From Chitinophagaceae bacterium (GTDB lineage Bacteria > Bacteroidota > Bacteroidia > Chitinophagales > Chitinophagaceae), in contig JAIYAN010000012.1 of assembly GCA_027489035.1 (NCBI GenBank), positions 310,001 through 374,000 of the forward strand: DNA of 64,000 nt. The letters run 5' to 3'. A program made the translations under genes and the position numbers. Shown piece by piece: positions 51,722-61,280 of this stretch. The notes under the pieces are model-generated. The model saw nothing but the letters and a program-made list of their open reading frames with translations, made no database searches and had not been told where the DNA came from. Numbering within the stretch: position 1 is the first letter of the stretch; every line of letters begins with the position of its first letter.

Positions 51722-51776
51722 TCAGCCTTTGTTTCATTCATTTTAGCTTGCTTTAATGATGTTGAACAAAGGCTGA
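51722..51776. repeat. Inverted repeat TCAGCCTTTGTT/AACAAAGGCTGA with a third arm
   Basis: A 12-bp perfect inverted repeat with a 31-nt loop. A partial third copy, AAAGGCTGA, lies at 51788-51796, so the left arm could pair with either of two right arms. It is located just downstream of the SOD gene stop. Confidence 0.65.
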
Positions 51777-51798
51777 GTCTATTTATGAAAGGCTGATT

Positions 51799-52551
51799 TT
51801 ATTTTCCTGACAATCTTTTTTCTACAAAATTCCAGTTTACCAAATTCCACCATTGTTCTATATAATCGGCTCTTTTATTTTGATACTTTAAATAATAAGC
51901 ATGTTCCCAAACATCCAAACATAAAATTGGACTACCTTTTATTTCTATTTCTTTTAAATCCATTAACGGATTATCCTGATTTGCAGTGCTTGTTATTTTT
52001 AATTTGCCCGATTCATCTTTTACTAACCACACCCAGCCACTTCCAAATTTCGATTTTCCAGCATCAGAAAATAATTTTTTAAAAGCCACAAAATCTCCAA
52101 ATGATTTTTCTATTTCCATCAAAATATTACCCTTAGGTAAATTGTTGACTGTTTTTGGTTGCAAGCATTGCCAAAATAATTCATGGTTGAAATGTCCGCC
52201 AGCATTGTTTCTCATCTTAACGGAATATTTTGAGATGTTGGCCAAAAGCATTTCTAAGGAAATTTCTTTTTGCACTTTCTCGGCAATCAAAGCCTCGTTA
52301 AGATTTTTTGCATAGGCTGCCGCGTGCTTTGTATAATGGATTTCCATTGTTGCGGCATCTATACAATCTTCGAGGGCATTATATGCGTAGGGGAGAGGTT
52401 GTTGTTCAAAATTAATGTTAACATTTTCGCTTAAATTATTCTCATGTAAACTAAACGACGACAATAAACTTACCATGCTTTCCCAACCAACAATTGCTAA
52501 AAATGAATGGGTAAAAGATTTTTTTAAGAATTCTCTTCGATTGTTTAGCAT
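51799..52551 (-). CDS. Exported superoxide dismutase, Mn-type, with twin-arginine signal
   Basis: 250 residues, about 50 more than cytosolic SODs. The N terminus NNRREFLKKSF (Arg5-Arg6) with a following hydrophobic stretch is a twin-arginine signal. The SOD domain spans about 50-248. Metal ligands are in MEIHYTKHAAAYAKNLN, GGHFNHELFW and LCLDVWEHAYYLKYQN. Gly in GGHFNHE and Gln in TANQDNPL follow the Mn enzyme pattern, where the active-site Gln comes from the second domain, and not the Fe pattern. It should remove superoxide in the periplasm or at the membrane. It lies 17 nt from the LptF/G gene, same strand and downstream of it. Confidence 0.9.
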   Translation of the reverse strand: MLNNRREFLKKSFTHSFLAIVGWESMVSLLSSFSLHENNLSENVNINFEQQPLPYAYNALEDCIDAATMEIHYTKHAAAYAKNLNEALIAEKVQKEISLEMLLANISKYSVKMRNNAGGHFNHELFWQCLQPKTVNNLPKGNILMEIEKSFGDFVAFKKLFSDAGKSKFGSGWVWLVKDESGKLKITSTANQDNPLMDLKEIEIKGSPILCLDVWEHAYYLKYQNKRADYIEQWWNLVNWNFVEKRLSGK

Positions 52552-52568
52552 AATTATAGCGTTTACTT

Positions 52569-53978
52569 TTACTTGTCTTTTTTAAATAGCTTGAACAGTT
52601 TCAAATAAAATTCTTTATTAAAAAGTTGGGAATCATTCATGGCTTTATGGGTTAAAAAAACACCAACTGGAGCCAATACTAAAATAGCCAACCACATGCC
52701 TATTCCTGGTGATAAAATTGCATCTCTAGAAAATTTCTCTCCAAACATATTCAACAAATGAAAGATGAGAAAAAATATAATGGCTACTACCAAAGGCATG
52801 CCTAGCCCACCTTTTCTAATAATAGCACCCAATGGCGCACCAATAAAAAACAAAACCAAACAAGCCAAAGAAATCGAATATTTTCTATGCCACTCTATTT
52901 CATGAAACCTCAATTCTTTTTCTTTTGTTTCTGATTCAAATATCTGTTGTTGTAAAGCACCTTTTATGGCAACTGCTTTATTCATTGCATATTGATTGAT
53001 TCTTAAACTTAAACTATCCGGAATCAATTTCGCATAAGTTCTTTCTGACTTAATTCGATTCGAAACTTTCCAAGTACTATCAGAAAGATTACTATAAGCC
53101 AACATCGAATTTAATTGTTGGTTAAAGAATAAGCCCTGATTTCGTTTCGATTTTTCTAAGGAATCAATGTTTTTGCTCAGCTGATTTGCACTAAGCATTT
53201 TAAAATTTTTACTAAATAAACTGTCGTTGGTTTCTTGTTTTCTTAAAACACTGAGGTCGAATAATTTTTTAAATTTTTTAAAACTCAATCTAGTAAATTC
53301 TGTAGTGCTGTCCATGATGTTTCCATTCTCTTGATATCTACAGCCGTCTTCCAGATTAAACTCGAGGTAATTTCCATCTTCAGAAATTTTCATTTCTCCT
53401 TTTTTTGCCACGATACAATTGTCTTGTAGCGAATTATTTTGTTCGAAAATAATTACATTATGAATGGTCTTCCCATCCGGATCTTTCTTGCTTATTTTAA
53501 TGGCATAGTTTGGAATATGGGTAAAGAAAACCCCTTCTTTTAAATCGAATGCGGGTTTCTTAACATAAATATCACTGTATAAAGTAATGAACTTCAAGTT
53601 TGCATAAGGGATAACATAATTGGCAAATAAGAAAGTAATGCTGCATAATAAGATGGTTAAAAACATTAGTGGTCGCATAAATCTCAATAGCGAAATGCCT
53701 GACGATTTGATGGCAACCAATTCAAAACTTTCGCTCAAATTCCCAAAGGTCATTATGGATGAAATCAATATTGCGATTGGCATTGCAAGCATTAATAGCG
53801 ACGCACTAGCGTACCAAATAAACTGTGCGATTGTAATAAAATCTAGCCCTTTTCCTACTAAATCATCAATGTATTTCCACAAGCTCTGCATCATTAACAC
53901 AAAAAATCCGATGAAGAAAGTAATAATGAAAGGACCAATAAATGATTTTAGTATAAGCTTGTCTAATTTCTTTATCAT
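52569..53978 (-). CDS. LptF/LptG family permease
   Basis: 469 residues. Three hydrophobic segments near the N terminus (from LKSFIGPFIITFFIGFFVLM to LTILLCSITFLFANYVIPYA) and three near the C terminus (KYSISLACLVLFFIGAPLGA, LVVAIIFFLIFHLLNMFG, WLAILVLAPVGVFL) bracket a large periplasmic jellyroll part (about 120-350). This is the YjgP/YjgQ layout of the LptB2FG lipopolysaccharide exporter. Which of the two partners it is cannot be told; the second is not in the window. The SOD gene follows 17 nt downstream. Confidence 0.92.
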   Translation of the reverse strand: MIKKLDKLILKSFIGPFIITFFIGFFVLMMQSLWKYIDDLVGKGLDFITIAQFIWYASASLLMLAMPIAILISSIMTFGNLSESFELVAIKSSGISLLRFMRPLMFLTILLCSITFLFANYVIPYANLKFITLYSDIYVKKPAFDLKEGVFFTHIPNYAIKISKKDPDGKTIHNVIIFEQNNSLQDNCIVAKKGEMKISEDGNYLEFNLEDGCRYQENGNIMDSTTEFTRLSFKKFKKLFDLSVLRKQETNDSLFSKNFKMLSANQLSKNIDSLEKSKRNQGLFFNQQLNSMLAYSNLSDSTWKVSNRIKSERTYAKLIPDSLSLRINQYAMNKAVAIKGALQQQIFESETKEKELRFHEIEWHRKYSISLACLVLFFIGAPLGAIIRKGGLGMPLVVAIIFFLIFHLLNMFGEKFSRDAILSPGIGMWLAILVLAPVGVFLTHKAMNDSQLFNKEFYLKLFKLFKKDK

Positions 53979-54079
53979 GTTTACAGTTCTGCTGCGTTAT
54001 GTTGCAATTCTGAAATTTACGAGAATCAAAAATAGTGCATTAACAAAAGCACTTTTAAAACATTATGGTATAAGTTATT

Positions 54080-54111
54080 ATAAAATAAAAAACCATCAGT
54101 TATTGATGGTT
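54080..54111 (-). terminator. Intrinsic terminator of the START-like gene
   Basis: On the minus strand AACCATCA/TGATGGTT encloses a 5-nt loop and is followed by TTTTTTATTTT. It is 22 nt past the stop at 54134. Confidence 0.85.
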
Positions 54112-54133
54112 CTTATTAACATTTTTGGTTAGA

Positions 54134-54514
54134 CTAACTTCCCAAACGATGGAATAAATCTTTGACTTGATATTCCCAAAGTTGACTTTGATCTTTAATA
54201 TCTTTTTTTTCTGCAAAATCTTTTATGATTAATATGGTTTGGTTGGTTACTTCAGATCTATCAATGGCAAATTCAAAATATTCGTCTTTACTCATGTAGC
54301 TCCAACGGAAACGAATGAATTTATCTTGCTCTTTTTCCAGCATTGTTGCTTTTTCTTCCGCACCATTCCAAGAAAAGCTATAAACACCATCGCGCTCATC
54401 AACTTTATCAGCAAACCATTCCTGCATTGCAGCAGGACTAGTTAGAAATTCATACAAAATACTCGGTGAGCATCGTATTGGATATTCTAGTGTATATAAT
54501 TGTTTTTTACTCAT
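54134..54514 (-). CDS. START-like (SRPBCC) domain protein
   Basis: 126 residues, a single helix-grip domain. KKQLYTLEYPIRCSPSILYE, FLTSPAAMQEWFADKV and YSFSWNGAEEKATMLEKEQD are typical of the AHSA1/START-like group that is frequent in Bacteroidota; WFADKV is a family signature. Such proteins bind hydrophobic ligands in a cavity; the ligand is unknown. It is monocistronic with its own terminator, and the rpoD gene diverges 226 nt upstream. Confidence 0.9.
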   Translation of the reverse strand: MSKKQLYTLEYPIRCSPSILYEFLTSPAAMQEWFADKVDERDGVYSFSWNGAEEKATMLEKEQDKFIRFRWSYMSKDEYFEFAIDRSEVTNQTILIIKDFAEKKDIKDQSQLWEYQVKDLFHRLGS

Positions 54515-54740
54515 CTTAATTTGAAATTACCTTCTTTCTTGCAATAATAGAAAAATTATCAACGCAATAGTATAATATCTGTTTTTTTTTTGACCAATTG
54601 TAGTTATTTCTTTTTTTGATATGGGTTTTTTATGCCAATTGTAATAAAAAATTTGTTCGGTTACATACAATAAATGTTAAAATCTGCGTTATGTTATTTG
54701 AGAAAAACACATTAAATCTCCAAAAATTAATATTTTCCGT

Positions 54741-55610
54741 ATGCGTCAATTAAAAATTTCAAAATCGATTACAAATCGCGAGAGCGAAAGCCTTGAAAAA
54801 TACCTACAAGAAATTGGAAGGGTAGAATTAATAAGGCCAGAGGAAGAAGTAAAACTGGCTAAATTAATTAAACAAGGCGATCAGCAAGCATTAGATCGGT
54901 TAACAAAGGCCAATTTAAGGTTTGTGGTTTCTGTAGCAAAACAGTATCAAAATCAAGGTTTAACCCTGTCTGATTTAATTAATGAAGGCAATTTAGGTTT
55001 GATTAAAGCTGCTCAGAAGTTTGATGAAACGAGGGGTTTTAAATTTATATCTTATGCCGTTTGGTGGATACGTCAATCTATTTTACAAGCTTTGGCCGAG
55101 CAATCTCGTATTGTACGATTGCCCTTAAATAAGGTTGGATTAACCAATAGAATCAGTAAGGCATATAGCCAATTGGAACAAGAGTTTGAACGTGAACCTT
55201 CAGCAGAGGAAATCGCAGAATTATTAGACGTAAGTATTGAGGAAGTGGCTGCCACAATTGGTGTTGGCGGACGACATGTAAGCATGGATCAGCAAATTTC
55301 TGCGGGGGAAGATGGTACATTGATTGATTTGATGGAAAATAAAAATGCGGAGAAAACAGACCAACAAATGGTTTTAACCGATTCTTTAAATACTGAAATT
55401 GAACGAACATTAAATATTTTAACGCATAGGCAAAAAGAGGTACTCGTTTATTTTTTCGGACTTGGCATAGATCATCCGTTAAGTTTGGAGGATATCGGAG
55501 AAAGATACAATTTAACAAGAGAGCGTGTGCGTCAAATTAAAGACAAAGCATTAGATAGGCTTCGAGAAACATCGCAAAATAATTTACTGAGGGGATTCCT
55601 CGGTGCATAA
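54741..55610 (+). CDS. rpoD: Primary RNA polymerase sigma factor (RpoD/SigA type)
   Basis: 289 residues, the short primary sigma typical of Bacteroidota, which lacks region 1.1 and the long non-conserved insertion. Region 1.2: [16 protein letters not shown]; regions 2.1-2.4: [40 protein letters not shown] and [20 protein letters not shown]; region 3: [14 protein letters not shown]; region 4.2: [20 protein letters not shown]. It directs the enzyme to the TAnnTTTG class of promoters seen elsewhere in this window. It is followed by its own terminator. Confidence 0.96.
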   Translation: MRQLKISKSITNRESESLEKYLQEIGRVELIRPEEEVKLAKLIKQGDQQALDRLTKANLRFVVSVAKQYQNQGLTLSDLINEGNLGLIKAAQKFDETRGFKFISYAVWWIRQSILQALAEQSRIVRLPLNKVGLTNRISKAYSQLEQEFEREPSAEEIAELLDVSIEEVAATIGVGGRHVSMDQQISAGEDGTLIDLMENKNAEKTDQQMVLTDSLNTEIERTLNILTHRQKEVLVYFFGLGIDHPLSLEDIGERYNLTRERVRQIKDKALDRLRETSQNNLLRGFLGA

Positions 55611-55628
55611 TCAAAAAATAAATAACCT

Positions 55629-55656
55629 TCCCGGATAAATTCCGGGATTTTTTTTA
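55629..55656 (+). terminator. Intrinsic terminator after rpoD
   Basis: TCCCGGA/TCCGGGA around TAAAT, followed by a run of about eight T. It is 18 nt after the rpoD stop. Confidence 0.9.
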
Positions 55657-55744
55657 AATAAAATCTCAAATCCAAAAGATTAACGCGAATAAAACTTTAA
55701 AAAATCATCATTTTAACCGAAATTCGCTCAAAATAAATAATTAC

Positions 55745-56950
55745 ATGTCTATTGAAATAAAAGTACCTACAGTAGGTGAAAGTATTAGTGAAGTAACGCT
55801 TGTAAAATGGTTAAAGGAAACAGGCGCTTGGGCGGATCGTGACGAAGTGATTGCTGAGCTTGAAAGTGAAAAAGCAACTTTTGAAATAAATGCTGAGCAA
55901 GCTGGTGCGGTTACACAAATTGCTAAAGAAGGGGATACGCTTTCAATCGGAGACTTAGTTTGTACTATCGATACTGATGCTGTTCGTCCTGCAGAAGCAC
56001 CAAAACAAGAAGCACCAAAACCAGCTGAAGTTGTTGTTGCACCAACGAAAGAAGTGCCTGCTTCTGATGTGAAAGCAACGCCTGTAGCGGCTGCAATCAT
56101 TGCTGATAAAAAAATTGACAGTAAAAAAATAATGCCATCTGGCTCAAATGGTAAGATTATAAAACAAGATGTATTAGAAGCTTTATCAAACCCAGGTAGA
56201 AAGCCAGGAGCTGAAATGTTTAGCCGAGCTGATCGTCCTGAAAAAATGAGCAATCTTCGTAAAACAATTAGCCGCAGATTGGTTGAAGCAAAAAATACAA
56301 CCGCTATGTTGACTACATTTAATGAAGTAGACATGGGTCCAATCATGGAAATCAGAAAAAAACATAAAGATAAATTCAAAGAACTACATGGTGTAAATCT
56401 AGGCTTCATGAGCTTTTTCACAAAAGCTTGTTGTTATGCGTTACAAAAATTCCCTTCTGTGAATGCATACATTGATGCAGATCAAATTATTTTTCATGAT
56501 TATTGTGATGTATCCATCGCTGTTAGTGCACCAAAAGGTTTGGTGGTTCCTGTAATTCGCAATGCGGAAAGTTTGAGTATGGCGGAAATCGAAGCAATGG
56601 TTGTTGAATTGGCAACGAAAGCAAAAAACAACAAACTTACCATTGAAGAAATGACTGGAGGTACGTTTACCATTACAAACGGCGGAATCTTTGGTTCAAT
56701 GATGAGCACACCGATTATTAATATTCCTCAGAGTGCTATTTTAGGCATGCACAATATTGTTGAAAGACCAATGGCTGTAAATGGTCAGGTAGTCATCAAA
56801 CCAATGATGTATTTGGCTTTAAGCTATGATCATCGCATCATTGATGGAAGAGAATCTGTAGGATTTTTAGTTACTGTAAAACAATTATTAGAAAATCCAT
56901 CGCTTTTGTTATTTGGTAAAGATCCAGTAGAAGCACTTCTAGAATTATGA
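55745..56950 (+). CDS. odhB: Dihydrolipoyl succinyltransferase, E2 of the 2-oxoglutarate dehydrogenase complex
   Basis: 401 residues. Lipoyl domain (1 to about 77) with the lipoyl-lysine in [17 protein letters not shown]; an Ala/Pro/Glu-rich linker (about 80-115); a peripheral-subunit-binding segment ([20 protein letters not shown]); then the catalytic domain with the HxxxDG site in [19 protein letters not shown]. The core is the succinyltransferase type ([33 protein letters not shown]). It moves the succinyl group to CoA in the TCA cycle. The E1 and E3 genes are not adjacent. The gene ends in a terminator that overlaps the start region of the next gene. Confidence 0.95.
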   Translation: MSIEIKVPTVGESISEVTLVKWLKETGAWADRDEVIAELESEKATFEINAEQAGAVTQIAKEGDTLSIGDLVCTIDTDAVRPAEAPKQEAPKPAEVVVAPTKEVPASDVKATPVAAAIIADKKIDSKKIMPSGSNGKIIKQDVLEALSNPGRKPGAEMFSRADRPEKMSNLRKTISRRLVEAKNTTAMLTTFNEVDMGPIMEIRKKHKDKFKELHGVNLGFMSFFTKACCYALQKFPSVNAYIDADQIIFHDYCDVSIAVSAPKGLVVPVIRNAESLSMAEIEAMVVELATKAKNNKLTIEEMTGGTFTITNGGIFGSMMSTPIINIPQSAILGMHNIVERPMAVNGQVVIKPMMYLALSYDHRIIDGRESVGFLVTVKQLLENPSLLLFGKDPVEALLEL

Positions 56951-56966
56951 TTGTAAACGATATTTT

Positions 56967-56990
56967 TCCCGCTAAATGCGGGATTTTTTT
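56967..56990 (+). terminator. Intrinsic terminator after odhB, touching the next start codon
   Basis: TCCCGC/GCGGGA around TAAAT, then seven T. The ATG of the following gene (56991) begins right after the last T, and an in-frame ATG at 56976 lies inside the hairpin. Confidence 0.88.
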
Positions 56991-58154
56991 ATGAGCAGAT
57001 ACCACTCTTATTTAAATTCAGCTGTTACGGTTATTGATTCTTATACCAAAGGAACGCCGTTAACACATCATTTAAAATCATTTTTTCAGACAGATAAAAA
57101 ATTTGGTTCAAAAGATAGAAAGTCAATATCGACGCTATGTTACCATTATTACAGATGTTCGTTTTTATTCAACGAAACCGAAACAATTGAAAATAAAATT
57201 ATTGCTGCTAGTTTTTTATGTGAAAATAGTGAGACAGAGTTTTTAAAAAATGTATCAGCAGAATTAAATGAATTTGTATCATTTTCTACAATTGAAAAAT
57301 TAGCCTATTTAGATATCAATGCGGAAAAATTGTTTTTATTTTCAGATGAGATTTCTGAATACATTGAGAAAGACAAATTCTCTATATCGTTATTACAACA
57401 GCCCGAGCTTTTTTTGAGAATGAGGCCAAAAAGAAAGGATCAAGTTTTAGCGAAATTAAAAAATGCGGATATTCCATTTGAAATAATTGAGCCAGATACG
57501 CTAAAGCTTATAAATGGAACTTCAATAGAAAATTGCTTAGATATCAATAAAGAAGTTGTTATTCAGGATTTGAATTCACAGAAAGTTTTTGATTTTTTAA
57601 AAAAAGAAAAAGCCGAAGAGAAGTCAGAATCGGTATGGGATTGCTGTGCGGCAAGCGGTGGAAAATCGATTTTATTATTTGATTTGTTTTCTGGAAAAAT
57701 AAAACTAACAGTTAGCGATATACGCGAAAATATTTTAACCAATCTGCAACTTCGTTTTAAGGATGCGGGTATAAATCTTCAAAAGAAATTCGTACAAGAT
57801 TTATCCCAAAAATCAGGATTGTTGTTGGATGAAAAATTTTCTATAATCATATGTGATGCGCCTTGTAGCGGGAGCGGCACTTGGAGTAGAACACCTGAAC
57901 AATATTTTAGTTTTGATAAAATTCAACTACAACAATTTGTAGAAAAGCAAAAAAATATTGTCATAAACACGTTGCCTCATTTGGCAAAAGATGGTTGGTT
58001 TGTGTATATCACCTGCTCTGTATTTAAAGCAGAAAACGAAGACATGGTTGATTTTATCCAGCAACATTTTTCGTATCAGTTGCTTGAAATGAAATACCTC
58101 AAAGGGTTTGATAAAAATGCAGATAGTTTATTTGTTGCCTACTTTAAAAACTAA
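56991..58154 (+). CDS. RsmB/NOP-family 5-methylcytosine methyltransferase
   Basis: 387 residues from the ATG at 56991 (MSRYHSYLNSAVTVIDSYTK); an in-frame ATG 15 nt upstream lies in the odhB terminator hairpin and I do not prefer it. An N-terminal helical domain (KFGSKDRKSISTLCYHYYR) is followed by the Rossmann methyltransferase domain: WDCCAASGGKSILLFDLFSG binds SAM, IICDAPCSGSGTWSRTPEQY has the catalytic Cys, and VYITCSVFKAENEDMVDFI has the second Cys. It should methylate C5 of cytosine in rRNA; the exact site (RsmB- or RsmF-like) is uncertain. Confidence 0.9.
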   Translation: MSRYHSYLNSAVTVIDSYTKGTPLTHHLKSFFQTDKKFGSKDRKSISTLCYHYYRCSFLFNETETIENKIIAASFLCENSETEFLKNVSAELNEFVSFSTIEKLAYLDINAEKLFLFSDEISEYIEKDKFSISLLQQPELFLRMRPKRKDQVLAKLKNADIPFEIIEPDTLKLINGTSIENCLDINKEVVIQDLNSQKVFDFLKKEKAEEKSESVWDCCAASGGKSILLFDLFSGKIKLTVSDIRENILTNLQLRFKDAGINLQKKFVQDLSQKSGLLLDEKFSIIICDAPCSGSGTWSRTPEQYFSFDKIQLQQFVEKQKNIVINTLPHLAKDGWFVYITCSVFKAENEDMVDFIQQHFSYQLLEMKYLKGFDKNADSLFVAYFKN

Positions 58155-60113
58155 TTACTGCTTTACGATTCGTTGAACAACTTCTTTTTTACCGTTTAGA
58201 TATATCGTTACAAAATAAACGCCTCTTGCAAAATTTCGGAAGTTTATGTTTTGTGTGCCTGTACCAATGGGTTGTTCGTATGTTGTTGCTAATATTTTTT
58301 GACCAGAAATATTATGAATAATTACATCAACTTTCGTATTTACAACCCTATCCATTTTTATAAACAATTCATTGCTAACCGGATTCGGACTAATTAAAAG
58401 TGTGTTAGCTGAAGGTGGAATGAAAATGCAAGGATTCAAATAGTTAACAATATTAGAATCCAGATAAAAAGTAGTGTCTGTTCCAATCCTCATTTTATAT
58501 CGATATTGAACAGTTCCATAGTTTGTTTGATCTAAGTTATCGATGTATTCAAAATCATGCATACCATATTGCTCATCACTATGAAGAGTAGCTATTTCAG
58601 TGTAACCTGTTTGATTGGGAAATTTCCGTTCAACAGAAATGTACATGGACGTATCTGTTTTTATTGAAAGATTAAGGATTGATGTACATTGAAAAAAACG
58701 CGCGTTATAAGTTGCATAAGATTTTTGTAACGCAACAAAAGCTTTTTTTGCATCAGGAATTCCAAATCCAATTCGATTATCGGGGTTGCTAAAATTTGAC
58801 GCGCTTTGTTTTAATACACTTCTTATTTTCATATTTGAAGCTTCAGGAAAAGCTTGCCATAAACAAGTTGAAATTCCAGCTATATTGGGACAAGCATAAG
58901 ATGTGCCACTTCCAAAATTCGGCATTCCTGTATTGTTATTGGCTACTACTGCGTTTCTTCCAATTGCAACTACATCTGGTTTTATTTGGCCGTTGCTGTT
59001 TGGTCCATAACTACTGAAGTTTGCTACAACACCTAAACTATCTACTGCCCCCACCGCGATACAACTATCGGCATCTGCAGGTGTAATGATGTAACGCCAA
59101 GAGCCATTGCCTTCATTTCCATTAGCCATAACCATGAGCAATCCTTTTCTAGCAGCAATGTTTGTAGCTTTTGCGCTAATGGTGGTATTGCCATTCATAT
59201 CGGCATAAGTATAATTAAATTGTGGGTCGCTGAACGTATTGTATCCTAGTGAAACCGAGCATACATCAACACCTAAGCTATCTGCTTTTTCTGCAGCAAC
59301 GCAAAAATTATGTTCTTCAATTGGATATTCGCTCCGAACATCTTCAGTACGAAATAAATAGAAAGAAGTTTTAGGTGCAGTTCCCATAAACACACCAGGA
59401 AGATTTGCGCCAATTGCACTTAAACAGTGCATTCCATGAGCATCATCCTCAGAAACACTTTGATTATTGCTTACGAAATCCCAAGTGCCCAATATTTGTC
59501 CATTTCTATTTAAACTGTCAAATGTGTGAAGCGTATTATATCGATAAAATCCAGCATCAATAACAGCGATTTGCATACCCAATCCGTTAAAACCATGATT
59601 ATGTAAAAAATCGCCTTTATGTATTTTTATTTGTGCATTTGAAGCGCCATATTGATAAACATTTTCTTGCTGTGTTTTGTAAATACTATTGTTTGACGGC
59701 AAAGCAGTTAAAGTATCATCAGCAAATTTCGTTATAACATTAGTTGAATTTCTAGAAGCAATGGCACGTGTATTTTCAACAAAAGGTAAATTTGAAATAG
59801 TGGCTAATGCTGCGTTATCTGTTGTTTGTATCGAAATCTGGTTCATCCATTTTGATTGATTCAAAATGGTAACGGCTCCTGATGTACGCACAGCTTCTAT
59901 ATAATTATTATTTATAGGCAAGTCTGTACTGTCAATATTGATGTTATACCTTAATCTTTTATCAATAGCCCTTTGCGACAAAAACCCAATTGGATTAGAA
60001 ATGGAATAAACACTACTGTTTTTGTTTTTGAACGTAATAAGGTATCTGTTAAGCTGCGCTTTTGAAACAAAAATATTTGTCAACAAAAAAATACAAATCA
60101 GAAATTTGTTCAT
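58155..60113 (-). CDS. Type IX-secreted subtilisin-like serine protease (S8)
   Basis: 652 residues from the ATG at 60113, which gives a good signal peptide (MNKFLICIFLLTNIFVSKAQ); the frame is open to 60140. A prodomain (about 20-160) precedes the S8 domain: Asp in MQIAVIDAGFYRYN, His in DDAHGMHCLSAIG, Ser in FGSGTSYACPNIAG and the oxyanion Asn in VMANGNEGNGS. After a beta domain (about 460-570) the C terminus is a type A sorting domain, with LLISPNPVSNELFIKM, VDVIIHNISGQKILAT and ARGVYFVTIYLNGKKEVVQR. It is therefore probably exported by the Gld/Spr system and active outside the cell. Confidence 0.93.
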   Translation of the reverse strand: MNKFLICIFLLTNIFVSKAQLNRYLITFKNKNSSVYSISNPIGFLSQRAIDKRLRYNINIDSTDLPINNNYIEAVRTSGAVTILNQSKWMNQISIQTTDNAALATISNLPFVENTRAIASRNSTNVITKFADDTLTALPSNNSIYKTQQENVYQYGASNAQIKIHKGDFLHNHGFNGLGMQIAVIDAGFYRYNTLHTFDSLNRNGQILGTWDFVSNNQSVSEDDAHGMHCLSAIGANLPGVFMGTAPKTSFYLFRTEDVRSEYPIEEHNFCVAAEKADSLGVDVCSVSLGYNTFSDPQFNYTYADMNGNTTISAKATNIAARKGLLMVMANGNEGNGSWRYIITPADADSCIAVGAVDSLGVVANFSSYGPNSNGQIKPDVVAIGRNAVVANNNTGMPNFGSGTSYACPNIAGISTCLWQAFPEASNMKIRSVLKQSASNFSNPDNRIGFGIPDAKKAFVALQKSYATYNARFFQCTSILNLSIKTDTSMYISVERKFPNQTGYTEIATLHSDEQYGMHDFEYIDNLDQTNYGTVQYRYKMRIGTDTTFYLDSNIVNYLNPCIFIPPSANTLLISPNPVSNELFIKMDRVVNTKVDVIIHNISGQKILATTYEQPIGTGTQNINFRNFARGVYFVTIYLNGKKEVVQRIVKQ

Positions 60114-60159
60114 ATGAAACAAGTTTATAAAAGTGTTCAAATTTGTTATTGACTTTTAA

Positions 60160-61161
60160 TTACGCATTGCCATCATAAGCCCATTTAATCCAAGTGGCAC
60201 CCCAAGTAAAGCCACCGCCAAATGCAGCTAAAATAATATTGTCGCCTTTTTTCAACTGACTTTCCCACTCCCACAAGCATAAAGGAATTGTAGCTGCAGT
60301 AGTGTTGCCATATTTTTGGATATTAATCATTACTTTTTCTTTTGACAATCCCATTCTGTTAGCAGTAGCATCAATAATTCTAAGGTTTGCTTGATGTGGA
60401 ACCAACCAAGCGATATCATCTCCTGTTAGGTTGTTTCTTTGCATTAATTCGTAACTCACATCTGCCATACCCTTTACAGCAAATTTAAAAACCGATTGGC
60501 CTTCTTGGTGAACGAAATGCTCTCTTGCATTAACAGTTTCAACTGACGAAGGTTTAACACTTCCACCAGCTTTCATGTGTAAAAATTGCTTTCCACTTCC
60601 GTCGCTTTTTAAAATACTATCCATTACACCAATATTTTCGGTTGTTGGCTCTAATAATACTGCGCCAGCACCATCTCCAAATATTACACAAGTGGTTCTA
60701 TCGGTATAATCTACAATGGCACTCATTTTATCAACACCCACCACAATAACTTTTTTATATCTGCTGCTTTCAATTAAGCAAGTTCCCACTGTTAAACCGT
60801 ATAAAAATCCAGAGCATGCAGCACTTAAATCAAAGCCAAATGCATTTTTCATGCCTACTTTATCGCTAAGGATATTTGCAGTAGCTGGAAAAACCATATC
60901 CGGCGTAACAGTTGCACAAATCACACAATCAATTTCTAATGGATCAATTCCTCGTTTTTTTAACAATTCATTTACAGCTATAACAGCCATATCGCTACTT
61001 CCTAATCCTTCCCCTTTTAAAATCCTTCTTTCACTAATTCCAGTTCTGGATAAAATCCATTCATCATTGGTATCTACCATAGTTTCGAGGATTTCATTGG
61101 TTAATCTAAACTCAGGAACATGCGCACCAACTGCAGTAATAGCAGCATAAATTTTTTCCAT
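60160..61161 (-). CDS. fabH: Beta-ketoacyl-ACP synthase III
   Basis: 333 residues. Catalytic triad of the FabH type: Cys116 in [16 protein letters not shown], His in [18 protein letters not shown] and Asn in [17 protein letters not shown]. It condenses acetyl-CoA (or a branched short acyl-CoA) with malonyl-ACP to start fatty acid synthesis. In many Bacteroidota fabH lies with rpmF and plsX; neither is here. It diverges from ruvA by 119 nt. A near neighbour on its downstream side is the secreted subtilase gene. Confidence 0.95.
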   Translation of the reverse strand: MEKIYAAITAVGAHVPEFRLTNEILETMVDTNDEWILSRTGISERRILKGEGLGSSDMAVIAVNELLKKRGIDPLEIDCVICATVTPDMVFPATANILSDKVGMKNAFGFDLSAACSGFLYGLTVGTCLIESSRYKKVIVVGVDKMSAIVDYTDRTTCVIFGDGAGAVLLEPTTENIGVMDSILKSDGSGKQFLHMKAGGSVKPSSVETVNAREHFVHQEGQSVFKFAVKGMADVSYELMQRNNLTGDDIAWLVPHQANLRIIDATANRMGLSKEKVMINIQKYGNTTAATIPLCLWEWESQLKKGDNIILAAFGGGFTWGATWIKWAYDGNA

Positions 61162-61253
61162 ATTGGACTGATTTTTAATCTTTAATAATGAATGTAAAAG
61201 TAATGCAAAAAATCTTTACTTATTTTTCACTATGTATGCTCGTAATTTATGCT

Positions 61254-61261
61254 TATTTTCG
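61254..61261 (+). promoter_or_regulatory. Putative -7 box of ruvA
   Basis: TATTTTCG, a one-base variant of TAnnTTTG, 19 nt before the ruvA ATG. Confidence 0.35.
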
Positions 61262-61280
61262 CCACTTACCGATTTAACTT

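Noticed and set aside
51558-51798. Chromosomal origin
   Set aside because: Only one full DnaA box, no cluster, and dnaA/dnaN are absent.
53620-54132. 170-codon plus-strand frame
   Set aside because: Antisense to the LptF/G gene, and its tail runs through the START-gene terminator.
55741-56421. Open frame of 226 codons on the minus strand
   Set aside because: Antisense to the conserved odhB gene; the composition (Ser/Phe/Ile-rich) is typical of a shadow frame.
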